NCBI GenBank assembly: GCA_947498355.1
Contig: CANMKA010000016.1
Location: 1 to 64,000 of the forward strand
DNA: 64,000 nucleotides
Direction of reading: 5' to 3'
Source: an uncultured Paraglaciecola sp.
GTDB lineage: Bacteria; Pseudomonadota; Gammaproteobacteria; Enterobacterales; Alteromonadaceae
Translations under genes and position numbers: made by a program
Part shown: in pieces, positions 27,101 to 36,497 of the stretch
Layout of the letters: every line of letters starts with the position of its first letter
Position numbering within the stretch: the stretch's first letter is position 1
The notes under the pieces: generated by a model
The model's database searches: none
Seen by the model: the letters and a program-made list of their open reading frames with translations, nothing else
Told to the model about the DNA's origin: nothing

Positions 27101-27991
27101 TCAACGCATACTTGCCCCTGTCACTAAAACAACCACATCATCGACTACTTCAGATTCCCCCACATATATGCCCCATCTAAAGCCTATTTCTTTAGTGCGA
27201 GGCCATCTATCTGTACCAACCAAACGACCATCGATAAACATCTGATAATCCAACCCATTATCTAATACTTTTAGGTCAAAGGGTTTGCCAAGGACCTGCT
27301 CTGCGATTAGCTGACGGTCTCGGTTATTCTCTTCGGCCATACCTCGCCTAGGGTGGTACCACAAGGTACCTTTATCATCGACTCTAAGCATGACTGACCA
27401 ATGATCAACGTTATTGCCTTTTGCTTGAAATATTGAGCAGTGATGAAAACCAATACAGCCGGCTGATTTTACTATGGTAAATCTCGCGCCAAATTCGCGC
27501 CAAACACCTGGCTCTGGTAGCCATTTTTGACTTGGAATAAAGGCCTCTACCCGCGCTGCGTTGGCACGCTTATTAGAGACATTAACTTCATCCTTGAATA
27601 AGCGAAATATTTGGGTATTACCTTGTTCTTGATACCACCGAGTCCACTTGTAAAAATCATCGTAGTGAATAGCTGGATGAGCAATAGTATGAATACGCAT
27701 ATCCCGCTTGGCACTGTTTATGGGGTTTTGTCCGTAAGGACCCGTTTCAATTAGCTGAGTATTGACAGATACTTTTGCACCAAGCACCCCCTTAGTAGTA
27801 AATGTTCCGTGAGGTTTCAAGGCGTCTGATGCCAGTACTTCAGTAAACGACTTGTCAGCCCTATCCTGTGTATAGAGTTGTTCTAGGGGAATCGCTTGTC
27901 CATCCAACCCATAGCTAACAACCTGAGTTTTAGAAGAGCCACACCCTAACAACGTCAGGCAGCTTAAGGTAATAAGCACTAGATATCGCAT
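27101..27991 (-). CDS. Lipoprotein polysaccharide-lyase-like protein (candidate PL28-type ulvan lyase)
   Basis: I start this at ATG 27991 (296 residues), which gives a classic lipoprotein signal MRYLVLITLSCLTLLGC. A longer frame reaches 28099 but has no ribosome site. The mature part is a single beta jelly roll: DDFYKWTRWYQEQGNTQIFRL, split here as DFYKWTRWYQEQ and NTQIFRL, then WREFGARFTIV, HHCSIFQAKGN, SVMLRVDDKGTLWYHPRRG and FDLKVLDNGLDYQMFIDG. This layout resembles small jelly-roll lyases such as PL28 ulvan lyases. If correct, it makes the first cut between rhamnose-3-sulfate and the uronic acid. Family assignment is from memory of the pattern and could be another jelly-roll lyase family (for example PL20). 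Confidence 0.65.
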   Translation of the reverse strand: MRYLVLITLSCLTLLGCGSSKTQVVSYGLDGQAIPLEQLYTQDRADKSFTEVLASDALKPHGTFTTKGVLGAKVSVNTQLIETGPYGQNPINSAKRDMRIHTIAHPAIHYDDFYKWTRWYQEQGNTQIFRLFKDEVNVSNKRANAARVEAFIPSQKWLPEPGVWREFGARFTIVKSAGCIGFHHCSIFQAKGNNVDHWSVMLRVDDKGTLWYHPRRGMAEENNRDRQLIAEQVLGKPFDLKVLDNGLDYQMFIDGRLVGTDRWPRTKEIGFRWGIYVGESEVVDDVVVLVTGASMR

Positions 27992-28100
27992 AAAATAGTC
28001 CATGTATAAAAATAATTGAGTCTTTTTACCACATATCCGGACACAGATCACAAGCAGCTCCCCCCATTGAAGTAAAGAGCCCAAAAAGTATACAAACACA

Positions 28101-28215
28101 AAAATCCTTTAAGGAGCAATAAAGCACAAAAAAACCTTCAAACCTCCTTAAAAGAACGATTAAAAATAATCCCTTTATATATAAAGATAATACAACTACA
28201 ATACCTTTAAGGGTA
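28101..28215 (+). promoter_or_regulatory. Probable hipBA operator cluster
   Basis: Short palindromes of one type crowd the region before hipB: TCCTTTAAGGA at 28105-28115 (perfect around a central base), TCCTTAAAAGA at 28145-28155 (one mismatch) and TACCTTTAAGGGTA at 28202-28215, whose core CCTTTAAGG equals that of the first. A separate 14-bp palindrome CTTTATATATAAAG lies at 28173-28186. Spaced repeats of one palindrome before an HTH antitoxin gene suggest autoregulation. Confidence 0.6.
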
Positions 28216-28258
28216 TTTAAAGCCTAAATTAATCAATAACACACCTAAAAGGATGGTT

Positions 28259-28588
28259 ATGATAAACTCAACTATGACTCCTCAGGCAATTACTATAGAG
28301 CTGGGTAATCGCCTGAGAGTGGCAAGGCTTAACGCTGATCTTACACAAAAGCAACTTGCAGTACGCGCTGGTGTATCTATCAAAGCTGTGGTCAACAGTG
28401 AAAAGGGCAAAGCTAATATCGAATCTTTTGTGGCAATTTTATTAGCACTCAATTTAGTTGAACAACTTAATCTGTTTTTACCCAAGCCTGTTATCTCCCC
28501 TTTGCAACTCGCAAAAGCCCAAGGCAATGCTCGTAAACGTGCATCAGGCAAGTCTGCTGCTCAGTCAAAGGAAACGCCATCATGGTAG
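28259..28588 (+). CDS. hipB: HipB-like antitoxin (XRE-family HTH)
   Basis: This 109-residue DNA-binding protein has an N-terminal helix-turn-helix (LGNRLRVARLNADLTQKQLAVRAGVSIKAV in pieces, about residues 15-60). A Lys/Arg-rich C-terminal tail follows. HipB neutralises the HipA kinase and represses its own operon. I prefer ATG 28259, seven bases after AAGGA, over ATG 28253. Its end overlaps the start of hipA by 7 bases, the usual arrangement in this toxin-antitoxin family. Confidence 0.88.
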   Translation: MINSTMTPQAITIELGNRLRVARLNADLTQKQLAVRAGVSIKAVVNSEKGKANIESFVAILLALNLVEQLNLFLPKPVISPLQLAKAQGNARKRASGKSAAQSKETPSW

Positions 28589-29898
28589 AGGTTATCTCAG
28601 TAAACTTTAATCAGCACGCAGTAGGTGCCGTAAGCTATGATCCAGAAACCAGACAAGGTGCATTTGAATACCTGCCTAGTTTTATCGAAAGCGGTATCCA
28701 GTTATCACCTATCAAAATGCCTTTGAGCGATAGGATATATCAATTCCCAGAAATTGATTATCAAACCTTCAAGGGCTTACCGGGCTTAATCGCTGATTCA
28801 TTACCTGACGACTTTGGAAACGCCGTAATGAACGCTTGGATTGCCAGCCAAGGTAAGTCACCTCAAGACATCAGCCCCTTACAACGCCTGCAATATACGG
28901 GTACGCGAGGCATGGGTGCCCTCACCTATGCTCCAGCCTACAAACGTAAAAACCTCAATGCTTCACAAGCTATTCAAATTGAATCTTTGGTGGATATTGC
29001 CCAAACGATTTTGCACAACCGCCAGCAATTCTCCGTTAATTTACATCACCCAAGTCAACAAGATACCCAAGCTATGTTGTCTTTATTATCTGTTGGTATG
29101 AGTGCTGGCGGCGCGAGGCCCAAAGCCGTGTTGGCGTTTAACGAGGACTTTACCCAAGTGCGCTCAGGCCAAACTGACGCGCCTCAGGGGTTTACTCATT
29201 ACTTAATGAAATTTGATGGGGTCAGCGAACAAAATAAGCATCAAGAGATTTTTGGTGATCCCCTAGGGTTTGGCACAATGGAGTACGTTTATCATTTAAT
29301 GGCAAAACAGTGCGGCATTGACATGATGCCCTGTCATTTACTCGACGAGGGAAATCGGCGGCACTTTGTTACCCAAAGGTTTGATCGCATTGGCAATGCC
29401 AAACGTCATATTCAAACGTTAAACGGCCTAGAGCATGTGAGTTACAAACAAATCGGCTCGTACTCATACGCAGAGCTATTTGCTACTGCCAGAAAGCTCA
29501 GGCTCTCAGCAGAAGATGCCTTACAACTATTTAAGCGTATGGTGTTCAACGTTATTGGCCGAAACCATGATGACCATGCTAAAAACTTTGCCTTCATGCT
29601 AAACCAAGACCATCAATGGCAGCTCGCACCAGCCTATGACCTAGCCTATAGCTACAAACCAGACAGTCATTGGGTGAGTCAACATTGGATGACACTTAAT
29701 GGTAAACAAGACACGTTTACCCGAGAGGATTTTTATACATTCGAGGCGTTAAGCCCGATCTTTAGTAAGCGAAAAATCAACGACATTCTGGATAACACCA
29801 TAGAGCAGTTCGCCCAGTGGCCAACTTTAGCCCGAGAGCATGGCGTACCCACACTATTATTAAACGAAGTAAATCAGAATCTAAGATTATCAATCTAA
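28582..29898 (+). CDS. hipA: HipA-like serine/threonine kinase toxin
   Basis: This 438-residue protein is of normal HipA length. An N-terminal HipA domain (about 5-105) contains LPGLIADSLPDDFG, and the kinase-like domain follows. The glycine-rich loop reads SVGMSAGGARPKAV, the catalytic loop GRNHDDHAKNFAF (Asp near 330) and the metal-binding motif APAYDLAYS (near 352). All catalytic residues look intact, so this should be an active kinase. The known E. coli HipA phosphorylates glutamyl-tRNA synthetase and causes persistence. The target here may differ. It lies within the polysaccharide region, between a lyase-like gene and a sulfatase gene. Confidence 0.9.
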   Translation: MVEVISVNFNQHAVGAVSYDPETRQGAFEYLPSFIESGIQLSPIKMPLSDRIYQFPEIDYQTFKGLPGLIADSLPDDFGNAVMNAWIASQGKSPQDISPLQRLQYTGTRGMGALTYAPAYKRKNLNASQAIQIESLVDIAQTILHNRQQFSVNLHHPSQQDTQAMLSLLSVGMSAGGARPKAVLAFNEDFTQVRSGQTDAPQGFTHYLMKFDGVSEQNKHQEIFGDPLGFGTMEYVYHLMAKQCGIDMMPCHLLDEGNRRHFVTQRFDRIGNAKRHIQTLNGLEHVSYKQIGSYSYAELFATARKLRLSAEDALQLFKRMVFNVIGRNHDDHAKNFAFMLNQDHQWQLAPAYDLAYSYKPDSHWVSQHWMTLNGKQDTFTREDFYTFEALSPIFSKRKINDILDNTIEQFAQWPTLAREHGVPTLLLNEVNQNLRLSI

Positions 29899-29919
29899 TC
29901 TTGACGCACTATTACAAAC

Positions 29920-29952
29920 AAAAAAGCCCTAATTACCGCGGTAATTAGGGCT
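29920..29952. terminator. Perfect 28-bp palindromic terminator between hipA and sulfatase gene
   Basis: Positions 29925-29952 are a perfect palindrome (AGCCCTAATTACCG and its complement). On the minus strand a run of six T follows, so it terminates the sulfatase transcript. On the plus strand the T-tract is poor, so hipA termination is less certain. Confidence 0.8.
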
Positions 29953-29976
29953 AGTATTAATCAGTTATCTAAGCTG

Positions 29977-31401
29977 TTATTTTAGAATACTTCTAGTTTT
30001 AACAGGGTACCAATCCTCCAATTTCCCCGATAAACGCGCTACCAATTCAGGGTGCTTATCCGCTAAATTCACTTTTTCGTACTCGTCTTCAAGTACGTTA
30101 TACAAACGTGGGCCCGCTAACACCCCTTTGTGGAATGATTGGTAACTCACATTTTTTCCATCATAACTTAAGATAAGCTTCCACTTATCTTCTATAACCC
30201 AACGGTACATCAAGGTAGATTCAGGATCATTCAAATCATCCATGTCATGAGCAAAGCCTTCACCAAAAATCGTATCTCGCGCAATCGGCGTTTGATTAGC
30301 CATGTTGTCAAACAAATTTAACCCAGGCAGTGTCTCTGGGACTTCTAGGCCAGCTGCTCCCAAAATAGTTGGCACAATATCAATACTGCTTACTACTTCT
30401 GGACGCATTTGTGGTTTAAAGCTATTGGGCAAAGAGAACATTATTGGAGTACGTACACCACTTTCACCTGGGCTTTGCTTAGAACGCGGCAAAAAGCGAT
30501 CTCTTTGATTTGGGTTAGTGATCCAACCGTTGTCAGATACATAAACGATTAAGGTATTATCTTTTAATCCTGTTTTTTCTAGATGCTCGAATAATTCACC
30601 GTTTGTCTCATCAAACCATTCGATCATGGCGTAATAGCGAGCAATAGGATCAGATAAGCCGCGATTTTGGTACTTCTTTAACAAACGCTCTGGTGGCGTG
30701 TGTGGGGTGTGAGGCATAAAAGGCGCATACCAAACTAAAAATGGCTTACCTTCAGCTGAAGTTTTATCCATAAAGTTAGTAATAGTCGTCAGGCCTTTAC
30801 GGCCAATTTTAAGGCCATCGTCACCGTGGCGACCGCCCGGCTGAGGAAACCCTCGGGTCATACCCTGGTCAAAACCACCCCTAGAGAAACTCCCTTCCCA
30901 CCATTTACCTGTTTGTAACGAAACATAACCCTGTTCTCTGAGCATGTTAGGTAATGTTTCTAAATTATCAATTTTTGAGATAATTTCAGCACGTTGCTGC
31001 TGATAAGCTGCGCCTTTTTTGCCCCCTGGTAACTCACGAGACGGATCGTTACCAGTAATACCATGCTGATTTGCATATAATCCGGTTGCTATGGTCGCTA
31101 AAGAAGGACGACATAAAGACGTTGGCACATAGCCACGTTTAAAGGTCACACCTTCATTGGCAAGCTGATCAAGCGCTGGGGTTTTAACAATTTCATGGCC
31201 CATAAAACTGTAGTCATTCCAAGCATGATCATCAGACAAGATCAGTAAAATGTTGGGGGGCGATGGTTTATTGTCTATCGATGCTTGAGTCGATTCAGAC
31301 TGACTCGAACACGCTGATACCACTGTCGCGATAACCGAACCAATCATAAGAGAGCGAATTTTTCTCGTATTAAAAAGTGTACTAATTGAAGGGTAACTCA
31401 T
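29977..31401 (-). CDS. Type I sulfatase, lipoprotein, with CRPSL active-site motif
   Basis: This 474-residue sulfatase has a lipobox (VSAC, Cys31), metal ligands in ILSDDH (Asp57, Asp58) and YVSDNGW, and a C-terminal subdomain ending in KTRSILK. The active-site motif is C97-R-P-S-L101: the Cys to be turned into formylglycine and the Pro are present, but the usual Arg at position five is Leu. Such variants are known to me from sulfatases of marine bacteria, so it may still be active. ATG 31401 follows AGGAA. It is monocistronic, with a terminator 25 bases past its stop. Confidence 0.87.
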   Translation of the reverse strand: MSYPSISTLFNTRKIRSLMIGSVIATVVSACSSQSESTQASIDNKPSPPNILLILSDDHAWNDYSFMGHEIVKTPALDQLANEGVTFKRGYVPTSLCRPSLATIATGLYANQHGITGNDPSRELPGGKKGAAYQQQRAEIISKIDNLETLPNMLREQGYVSLQTGKWWEGSFSRGGFDQGMTRGFPQPGGRHGDDGLKIGRKGLTTITNFMDKTSAEGKPFLVWYAPFMPHTPHTPPERLLKKYQNRGLSDPIARYYAMIEWFDETNGELFEHLEKTGLKDNTLIVYVSDNGWITNPNQRDRFLPRSKQSPGESGVRTPIMFSLPNSFKPQMRPEVVSSIDIVPTILGAAGLEVPETLPGLNLFDNMANQTPIARDTIFGEGFAHDMDDLNDPESTLMYRWVIEDKWKLILSYDGKNVSYQSFHKGVLAGPRLYNVLEDEYEKVNLADKHPELVARLSGKLEDWYPVKTRSILK

Positions 31402-31565
31402 GGGTTATTTCCTAATAGAAAGTCGGAGCAAAGCAGAACCTTCTGCTCGCCAGTAAAAGTAAAAAATTGAACAAAATGTTATTCAATATGCATCATTTTA
31501 AATCAAACTTGCTCAAATGTAACAACTTTTTACACCAATAAGTTTTTCCATTATGTTTTTTAACA

Positions 31566-31598
31566 AAAAAGCCGTTAACCTTTCGGTTAACGGCTTTT
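31566..31598. terminator. Terminator downstream of GH78 gene
   Basis: A perfect 10-bp stem (GCCGTTAACC/GGTTAACGGC) with a 4-base loop is flanked by A-run and T-run, so it can act in both directions. It ends the GH78 transcript from the right. Confidence 0.87.
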
Positions 31599-31651
31599 GC
31601 TAATACTAATCCGTATAAATAACTGCATAACAAATTAATTATACGTACAAG

Positions 31652-34444
31652 CTACAGAGTAATGGCTCCAGTCACCTTGTAGTTACCTGGGGCAAGATTA
31701 ACAGCTTTATTCATTCCCACTTTTTTGCCATTTAGTAATAAGCTTTGACCATCAACTTTCGGTAAGACTAAATCTGCAGTGGTATTTTTTGGCACGGTTA
31801 GCTCTAACGACAACTGTCCACCAGCAATGGTCCAAGCAACAGCAACTTTACCTTGAGGTGTGTCATAACCACCTTTAGCTTGGGTGAGCTGCTGACCAAA
31901 TTGCGGCTCAATACGAATATGCTTAAATCCTGGTTGGGCAGGGGTAATCCCTAATATGCCTTCATAAAACCATCTCGAAATTGTGCCATAGGCATAGTGA
32001 TTAAGTGAGTTCATACCTTGAGGGTTAAACCCATCTTCAATCGAATACGAATTCCAACGTTCCCAAGTGGTGGTCGCGCCATTGTTAATCGAATAAAACC
32101 AAGACGGGTAGGTTTCTTTAAAGAGTAATTCGTAAATCAAATCACTCCTGCCTTCAGCCTGTAACACCTGTGACAACAAAGGTGTACCCAAGAATCCAGT
32201 GCGTAAATGATTGTCAGCTACTTTAACCAATTCAACCAACTTATCTACTGCCAAGCCGCGCTTTTCTTTAGGGAACAAATCATATGCCAGCCCCAATAAA
32301 TACCCTGTTTGAGTAGGTTGACCGGCTAACACATTGAGTTCATCGTCATAAAATTTAGCTAAATAAGCGGCTTTAATTCGACTATGTAGCTCACCTAAGG
32401 CCTTAACATCTTCAGGTTTATTGAGTACTTCAGCTGACAGCATGGTTAATTGAACCGAACGCGCAAAATATGCTGTGCCTATTAGGTTGAAGTCTGTGTT
32501 TCCGCGATTGCCATTATCCCCTTCTTTTAAATTAGTTGGGAAGGGCTGCAACCAATCACCAAAGGTCATCATGTTAGAGATTAAATTGTTACTTTTCTTT
32601 TGGTGATAGCTTAACCAGCCTTTCATCATTTGGTAATTGTCGGACAAGATCCGCGGGTCACCCGTTAACTGGTATAGCTCCCACGGAATGATCGTCACAG
32701 CATCCCCCCAGCCAGAAGAGGTCCATTTCACTTTCCACTCCACATGAGGAATAAATAGCGGAATTTCACCGTCATCTTTTTGCTCTTCACGAATACTCTG
32801 TAACCAAGCAGACCAAAAACCATATACATCAGCCATATACATAGAAGGCGTGGCGAATACTTGGGCGTCTCCTGTCCAGCCTAAGCGTTCGTCACGTTGC
32901 GGACAATCTAACGGGATATCGTAAAAGTTACTGCGCATTCCCCAAATAATATTTTGTGATAGTTTGTTTAACTTAGGGTGAGAGCTTTCAAAGTTTGCAT
33001 GAACATCCATATCGGAATGTTGAATCATTGCCAAAGCCCACTCTTTATTTGGAGTCTTAGATGCATCAAAACCCGAAATCTCGATGTAGCGGTAACCGTG
33101 ATAAGTAAAAGTAGGCTGATAGGTAATCGTCCCAGTTTCACTCGGTAAATAGTAATTAGTCGACTCAGCCGTTCGGTAGTTGTCTGTGTAAAACTCACCT
33201 TTGTGTAATGCTTCGGCATAACGTACTTTGACTTCTTGCCCAGCAACAACTGGAATAGTCAATTTAGGCACACCCACCATATTTTGACCAAAATCAAAAA
33301 TCACTACCCCGCCTTCATTACTTACAATGCTCTCAACGGGCATTTCTTCGGTAATACGAATTGGCGCATGGCGTTTAGGTTCAAGATAAACCTTATTATC
33401 TATGGCCTCACTGATGGCACTTTCCCAGTCTGAAGCTACAAAATCAGCGGTGTTCCAACCCGGCATTTCAGCCGCTTGTTCATAACGTTCGCCATCGTAA
33501 ATACTTGCAAAACGAATAGGTCCAGCTTGCGTCACTTGCCAGCTTTCATCTGTAGCGACCGTTTGGGTACGACCATCTGTATAGGTTATTTCGAGCTGAG
33601 CAATTAGGCGCGCAGGCTTTCTATGATCTTTTTCAAATTGGTCGAAAGTACGTCCAGCATACCAGCCCCCTGCGAGACTCGCACTTATTGCATTTTGCCC
33701 GCCTTTCAAGGCTGATGTCACATCATAAGTAAGTGACTCAATACGCTTGGCGTAGGGTGTCCAGCCAGGGGTCATGACATCATTACCGGCAACAGACAAA
33801 CCATTAATAAAGGGTTTAAATAAACCTTTAGAGGTGATGTACAACCTCGCTTGTTTTACCTCACCCTTAACCTCAAAGGTTTTACGTAAGTATTGAGGTG
33901 TAGCTAGCAAAGCTTGAGAGGGCTGCTTTTCTAATTGAGTCTCTGGGTGACCAATCCAACTAGCTTGCCAATCGTTATTAGCAAGTAACCCAAGTTCAAT
34001 GGTTTTTGGTTCACTCCAAGCTGACGCATGATCTCCACCATCCCATGTTTTTACCCGCCAAACGAGCTGCTGCCTTGAAGATAAAGCCTTTCCTTGGTAT
34101 TCGATCCAAGACGTTTGGTCTGATTGTATTTTACTGCTGTCCCATAAGTCGGGAGATTGATTGAGTTGTTCCTCTGAGCTGGCTACTTGGATCTGATAAG
34201 CCGTCTGCATATTTGCTTTGGCATTAGGATCCATTTTCCAAGAAAAACGCGGGGCCGACTCATAATATCCCAATGGATTATCAAAGCCTTCACCCACAAA
34301 CAAGCTTACAGGGGCGGCGCCTAACATAATCGAAGCTTCCGCTGTTGGCTTACTATCTTGCTGGGACTGTCCGCAAGATGCACCCATAAGCGCCACGACT
34401 GACACAGCCATTAATTTACTTACGGTATTTCGTCTAAATGACAT
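31652..34444 (-). CDS. GH78 alpha-L-rhamnosidase, lipoprotein
   Basis: This 930-residue lipoprotein (GASC lipobox near residue 24) has all GH78 domains. The N-terminal fibronectin-like part contains PRFSWKM and TAYQIQVAS. The CBM67-like jelly roll contains ARLYITSKGLFKPFINGLS and ends ASLAGGWYAGR. Next comes VVIFDFGQNMVGVPKL, then the barrel with the canonical catalytic motif DCPQRDERLGWTGDAQ near residue 515, where the Glu in RDER is the general acid. ATG 34444 follows GGAG; an upstream start at 34483 lacks a ribosome site. It lies 47 bases downstream of a sulfatase gene in the same direction. Sequential desulfation and rhamnose release by the pair is a reasonable inference. Confidence 0.93.
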   Translation of the reverse strand: MSFRRNTVSKLMAVSVVALMGASCGQSQQDSKPTAEASIMLGAAPVSLFVGEGFDNPLGYYESAPRFSWKMDPNAKANMQTAYQIQVASSEEQLNQSPDLWDSSKIQSDQTSWIEYQGKALSSRQQLVWRVKTWDGGDHASAWSEPKTIELGLLANNDWQASWIGHPETQLEKQPSQALLATPQYLRKTFEVKGEVKQARLYITSKGLFKPFINGLSVAGNDVMTPGWTPYAKRIESLTYDVTSALKGGQNAISASLAGGWYAGRTFDQFEKDHRKPARLIAQLEITYTDGRTQTVATDESWQVTQAGPIRFASIYDGERYEQAAEMPGWNTADFVASDWESAISEAIDNKVYLEPKRHAPIRITEEMPVESIVSNEGGVVIFDFGQNMVGVPKLTIPVVAGQEVKVRYAEALHKGEFYTDNYRTAESTNYYLPSETGTITYQPTFTYHGYRYIEISGFDASKTPNKEWALAMIQHSDMDVHANFESSHPKLNKLSQNIIWGMRSNFYDIPLDCPQRDERLGWTGDAQVFATPSMYMADVYGFWSAWLQSIREEQKDDGEIPLFIPHVEWKVKWTSSGWGDAVTIIPWELYQLTGDPRILSDNYQMMKGWLSYHQKKSNNLISNMMTFGDWLQPFPTNLKEGDNGNRGNTDFNLIGTAYFARSVQLTMLSAEVLNKPEDVKALGELHSRIKAAYLAKFYDDELNVLAGQPTQTGYLLGLAYDLFPKEKRGLAVDKLVELVKVADNHLRTGFLGTPLLSQVLQAEGRSDLIYELLFKETYPSWFYSINNGATTTWERWNSYSIEDGFNPQGMNSLNHYAYGTISRWFYEGILGITPAQPGFKHIRIEPQFGQQLTQAKGGYDTPQGKVAVAWTIAGGQLSLELTVPKNTTADLVLPKVDGQSLLLNGKKVGMNKAVNLAPGNYKVTGAITL

Positions 34445-34491
34445 AAATACTCCATTTATTATTTGAAAACCAAGGCATATCAATGCCCACT

Positions 34492-36282
34492 TTATTTAAC
34501 TGTTACCTGCTTAATCGCACTTTCTTCAAAACCAATTCGATGCGCTATCGCCTTAACACTCTGACCCGCACTCACTGCAAAGGGTTCATCATAAATCTGC
34601 CACGCCATAGGCTCGTAATTATTTGATATGACTTTGTAACTAATTGATGCACCTTTGGTTTGACTACTGATATGGGCGAAACCGTTTTTAACCTCAAGTT
34701 TAATAGGAGCGGTAACTGGCTTAGTGTCTTTACCTCCCCATAAGGTGTTTATTAAATCAGCTTCAGCGAGCTCAGGTTGATCACCCACCTCGGCTAACCA
34801 ACGATCCATTTCGGCACTTAAGTTGGCTAAAACCTGCTGATATTTTGGCTCTGTCGCTAGATTGTTCAGCTCATGGGGATCACTTAAGGTATCAAATAAT
34901 TCTTCTTTGGGTTTGCTCTGCCTAAACCACTGAGCCTGATGAGGGGTTAATTGACCCGCATCACGCAACTTCAATAATTCTTGCATAGTCGGAATTTTTT
35001 CACGATAAGCCAGTGGTAAATAGTAACCCTGTTCAGGCCTATAATTGCGAATGTATTTAAACCGAGAATTTTTAACCGCACGGATCACATCTGTGTATTC
35101 ATCAAATCGGTCACCAGCAGCATGGATATATTCGCGCTCTATTTCATCAACAAAACTTTCACCATGCATATGCTGAGGAATATCGGCCTCAACCATATCT
35201 AAGGTAGTAGGCGCAAAGTCTATAAAACTAATTAACTGATCATCTACCTTCCCTGCCCCTTCGGCATTTGGAAAACGAATAATCATAGGCACTTTTAAGC
35301 CACTGTCATAAATTAGGCGTTTTTGTCTGGGCAACGGACCGCCATGATCAGAGTAAAATACGATTATCGTTTGATCGTATAACCCGTCTTGCTTTAATTG
35401 CTCTAATACCGCCCCAACCTGTCTGTCGGCTTCTGCTAGGTTGTTATACATTTTCCACAAATCACGGCGCACTGTTGGGGTGTCTGGCAAATATGGCGGA
35501 ATAGGAAAGTCTAAATTAGGGTCAACATGAATAGGGGTTTGTTGCTCACTGGTCTTTTGTGAGTGATGCTGAGGCAAACTCGCAATACGCGCAGCATCGT
35601 CCGAGAAGTAATGTCTCGACTCAATATGGCGTACCCCGTATGGTTCAAACAAACCTGACTCATGGGTTGTAGTAAAATTTACTACCGCATAAAAAGGTTG
35701 CCCATTTGCCCGGTTACGCCAATGAGCATATGGCCCACTCTCATCCCAAGCATTCTTAGGCGCCCTAAATTGGTAATCTGTCTTTAAATTATTAGTCGCA
35801 TAGTAACCTTGCTGACGCATATATTGGCTTAGCATTTTAGCTTCTGGCGGTGGTACGGCAGCATATTTAGGCAAACCAGTCACATCTGTATTCGACGTTG
35901 TGCGCATGTGATTGGCCCCTATCGCTGATGGGTACATACCCAAAGCGAGAGCAGCTCGACTTGGTGCGCACACACCAGACGTCGAATAAACATTAGTATA
36001 TTTCACCCCTTCTTTGGCCAAAGAGGAAATATTCGGTGTGGCTATGGTTGTGTCACCAAAGTCAGGCAATATGGGGCTCATGTCTTCAAGTACAATCCAC
36101 AATATGTTGGGTTTCTGTTCTTGATTATTTCCCTTGAACTGGGCATTTACGGCTAACCTGTCGCCTGACAGAGCAGCCTGAGGTTGGCTGTTAGAATCAG
36201 TCTGAGAAGAAAACTGACAACCCATTAAACCTGCTGAACACGCAAATAATGTAACGAATTGGCTGATTATTCGAAGTTTCAT
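34492..36282 (-). CDS. Type I sulfatase, lipoprotein, with canonical CAPSR motif
   Basis: This 596-residue sulfatase has a lipobox (LMGC, Cys22), the canonical formylglycine motif C105-A-P-S-R109, and metal/sulfate residues in VLEDMSP and FYSDHGGPLPRQK. The first metal ligand position is Glu-Asp instead of Asp-Asp, as in some sulfatase subfamilies. It is longer than the other two sulfatases. The extra C-terminal ~80 residues form a small beta domain (FAHISSQTKGASISYKV to VKAIAHRIGF) like those seen at the ends of some glycosidases. It is first in a two-gene operon with the GH78 gene. Confidence 0.9.
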   Translation of the reverse strand: MKLRIISQFVTLFACSAGLMGCQFSSQTDSNSQPQAALSGDRLAVNAQFKGNNQEQKPNILWIVLEDMSPILPDFGDTTIATPNISSLAKEGVKYTNVYSTSGVCAPSRAALALGMYPSAIGANHMRTTSNTDVTGLPKYAAVPPPEAKMLSQYMRQQGYYATNNLKTDYQFRAPKNAWDESGPYAHWRNRANGQPFYAVVNFTTTHESGLFEPYGVRHIESRHYFSDDAARIASLPQHHSQKTSEQQTPIHVDPNLDFPIPPYLPDTPTVRRDLWKMYNNLAEADRQVGAVLEQLKQDGLYDQTIIVFYSDHGGPLPRQKRLIYDSGLKVPMIIRFPNAEGAGKVDDQLISFIDFAPTTLDMVEADIPQHMHGESFVDEIEREYIHAAGDRFDEYTDVIRAVKNSRFKYIRNYRPEQGYYLPLAYREKIPTMQELLKLRDAGQLTPHQAQWFRQSKPKEELFDTLSDPHELNNLATEPKYQQVLANLSAEMDRWLAEVGDQPELAEADLINTLWGGKDTKPVTAPIKLEVKNGFAHISSQTKGASISYKVISNNYEPMAWQIYDEPFAVSAGQSVKAIAHRIGFEESAIKQVTVK

Positions 36283-36497
36283 TGTATTCCTAGTGTTGTC
36301 ATTGCTACCAAAGTGTAGCGGAACATATTAATGGTTTGTTAAGCCAAAAACGCTTGATAAATGTTAATGAACTTTTACGATATTTGGTTTGTCCATATAT
36401 TTAAATAGAATGTCTAAAATTCGAAGCAAATTTAAAGCATCTTATTCGAATTTCATTTACAATCAATTTACGTCATTATCATTTATTAGTTAATCAG
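36283..36497. promoter_or_regulatory. Divergent promoter region, sulfatase / TIM-barrel lipoprotein
   Basis: The 215 AT-rich bases between two divergent genes must hold both promoters. I see no clear palindrome or ribosome site for the rightward gene. Confidence 0.4.

Noticed and set aside
28003..28099. 36-residue N-terminal extension of the lyase-like lipoprotein
   Set aside because: No ribosome site, and it would bury the lipoprotein signal; the region is more likely promoter and leader.
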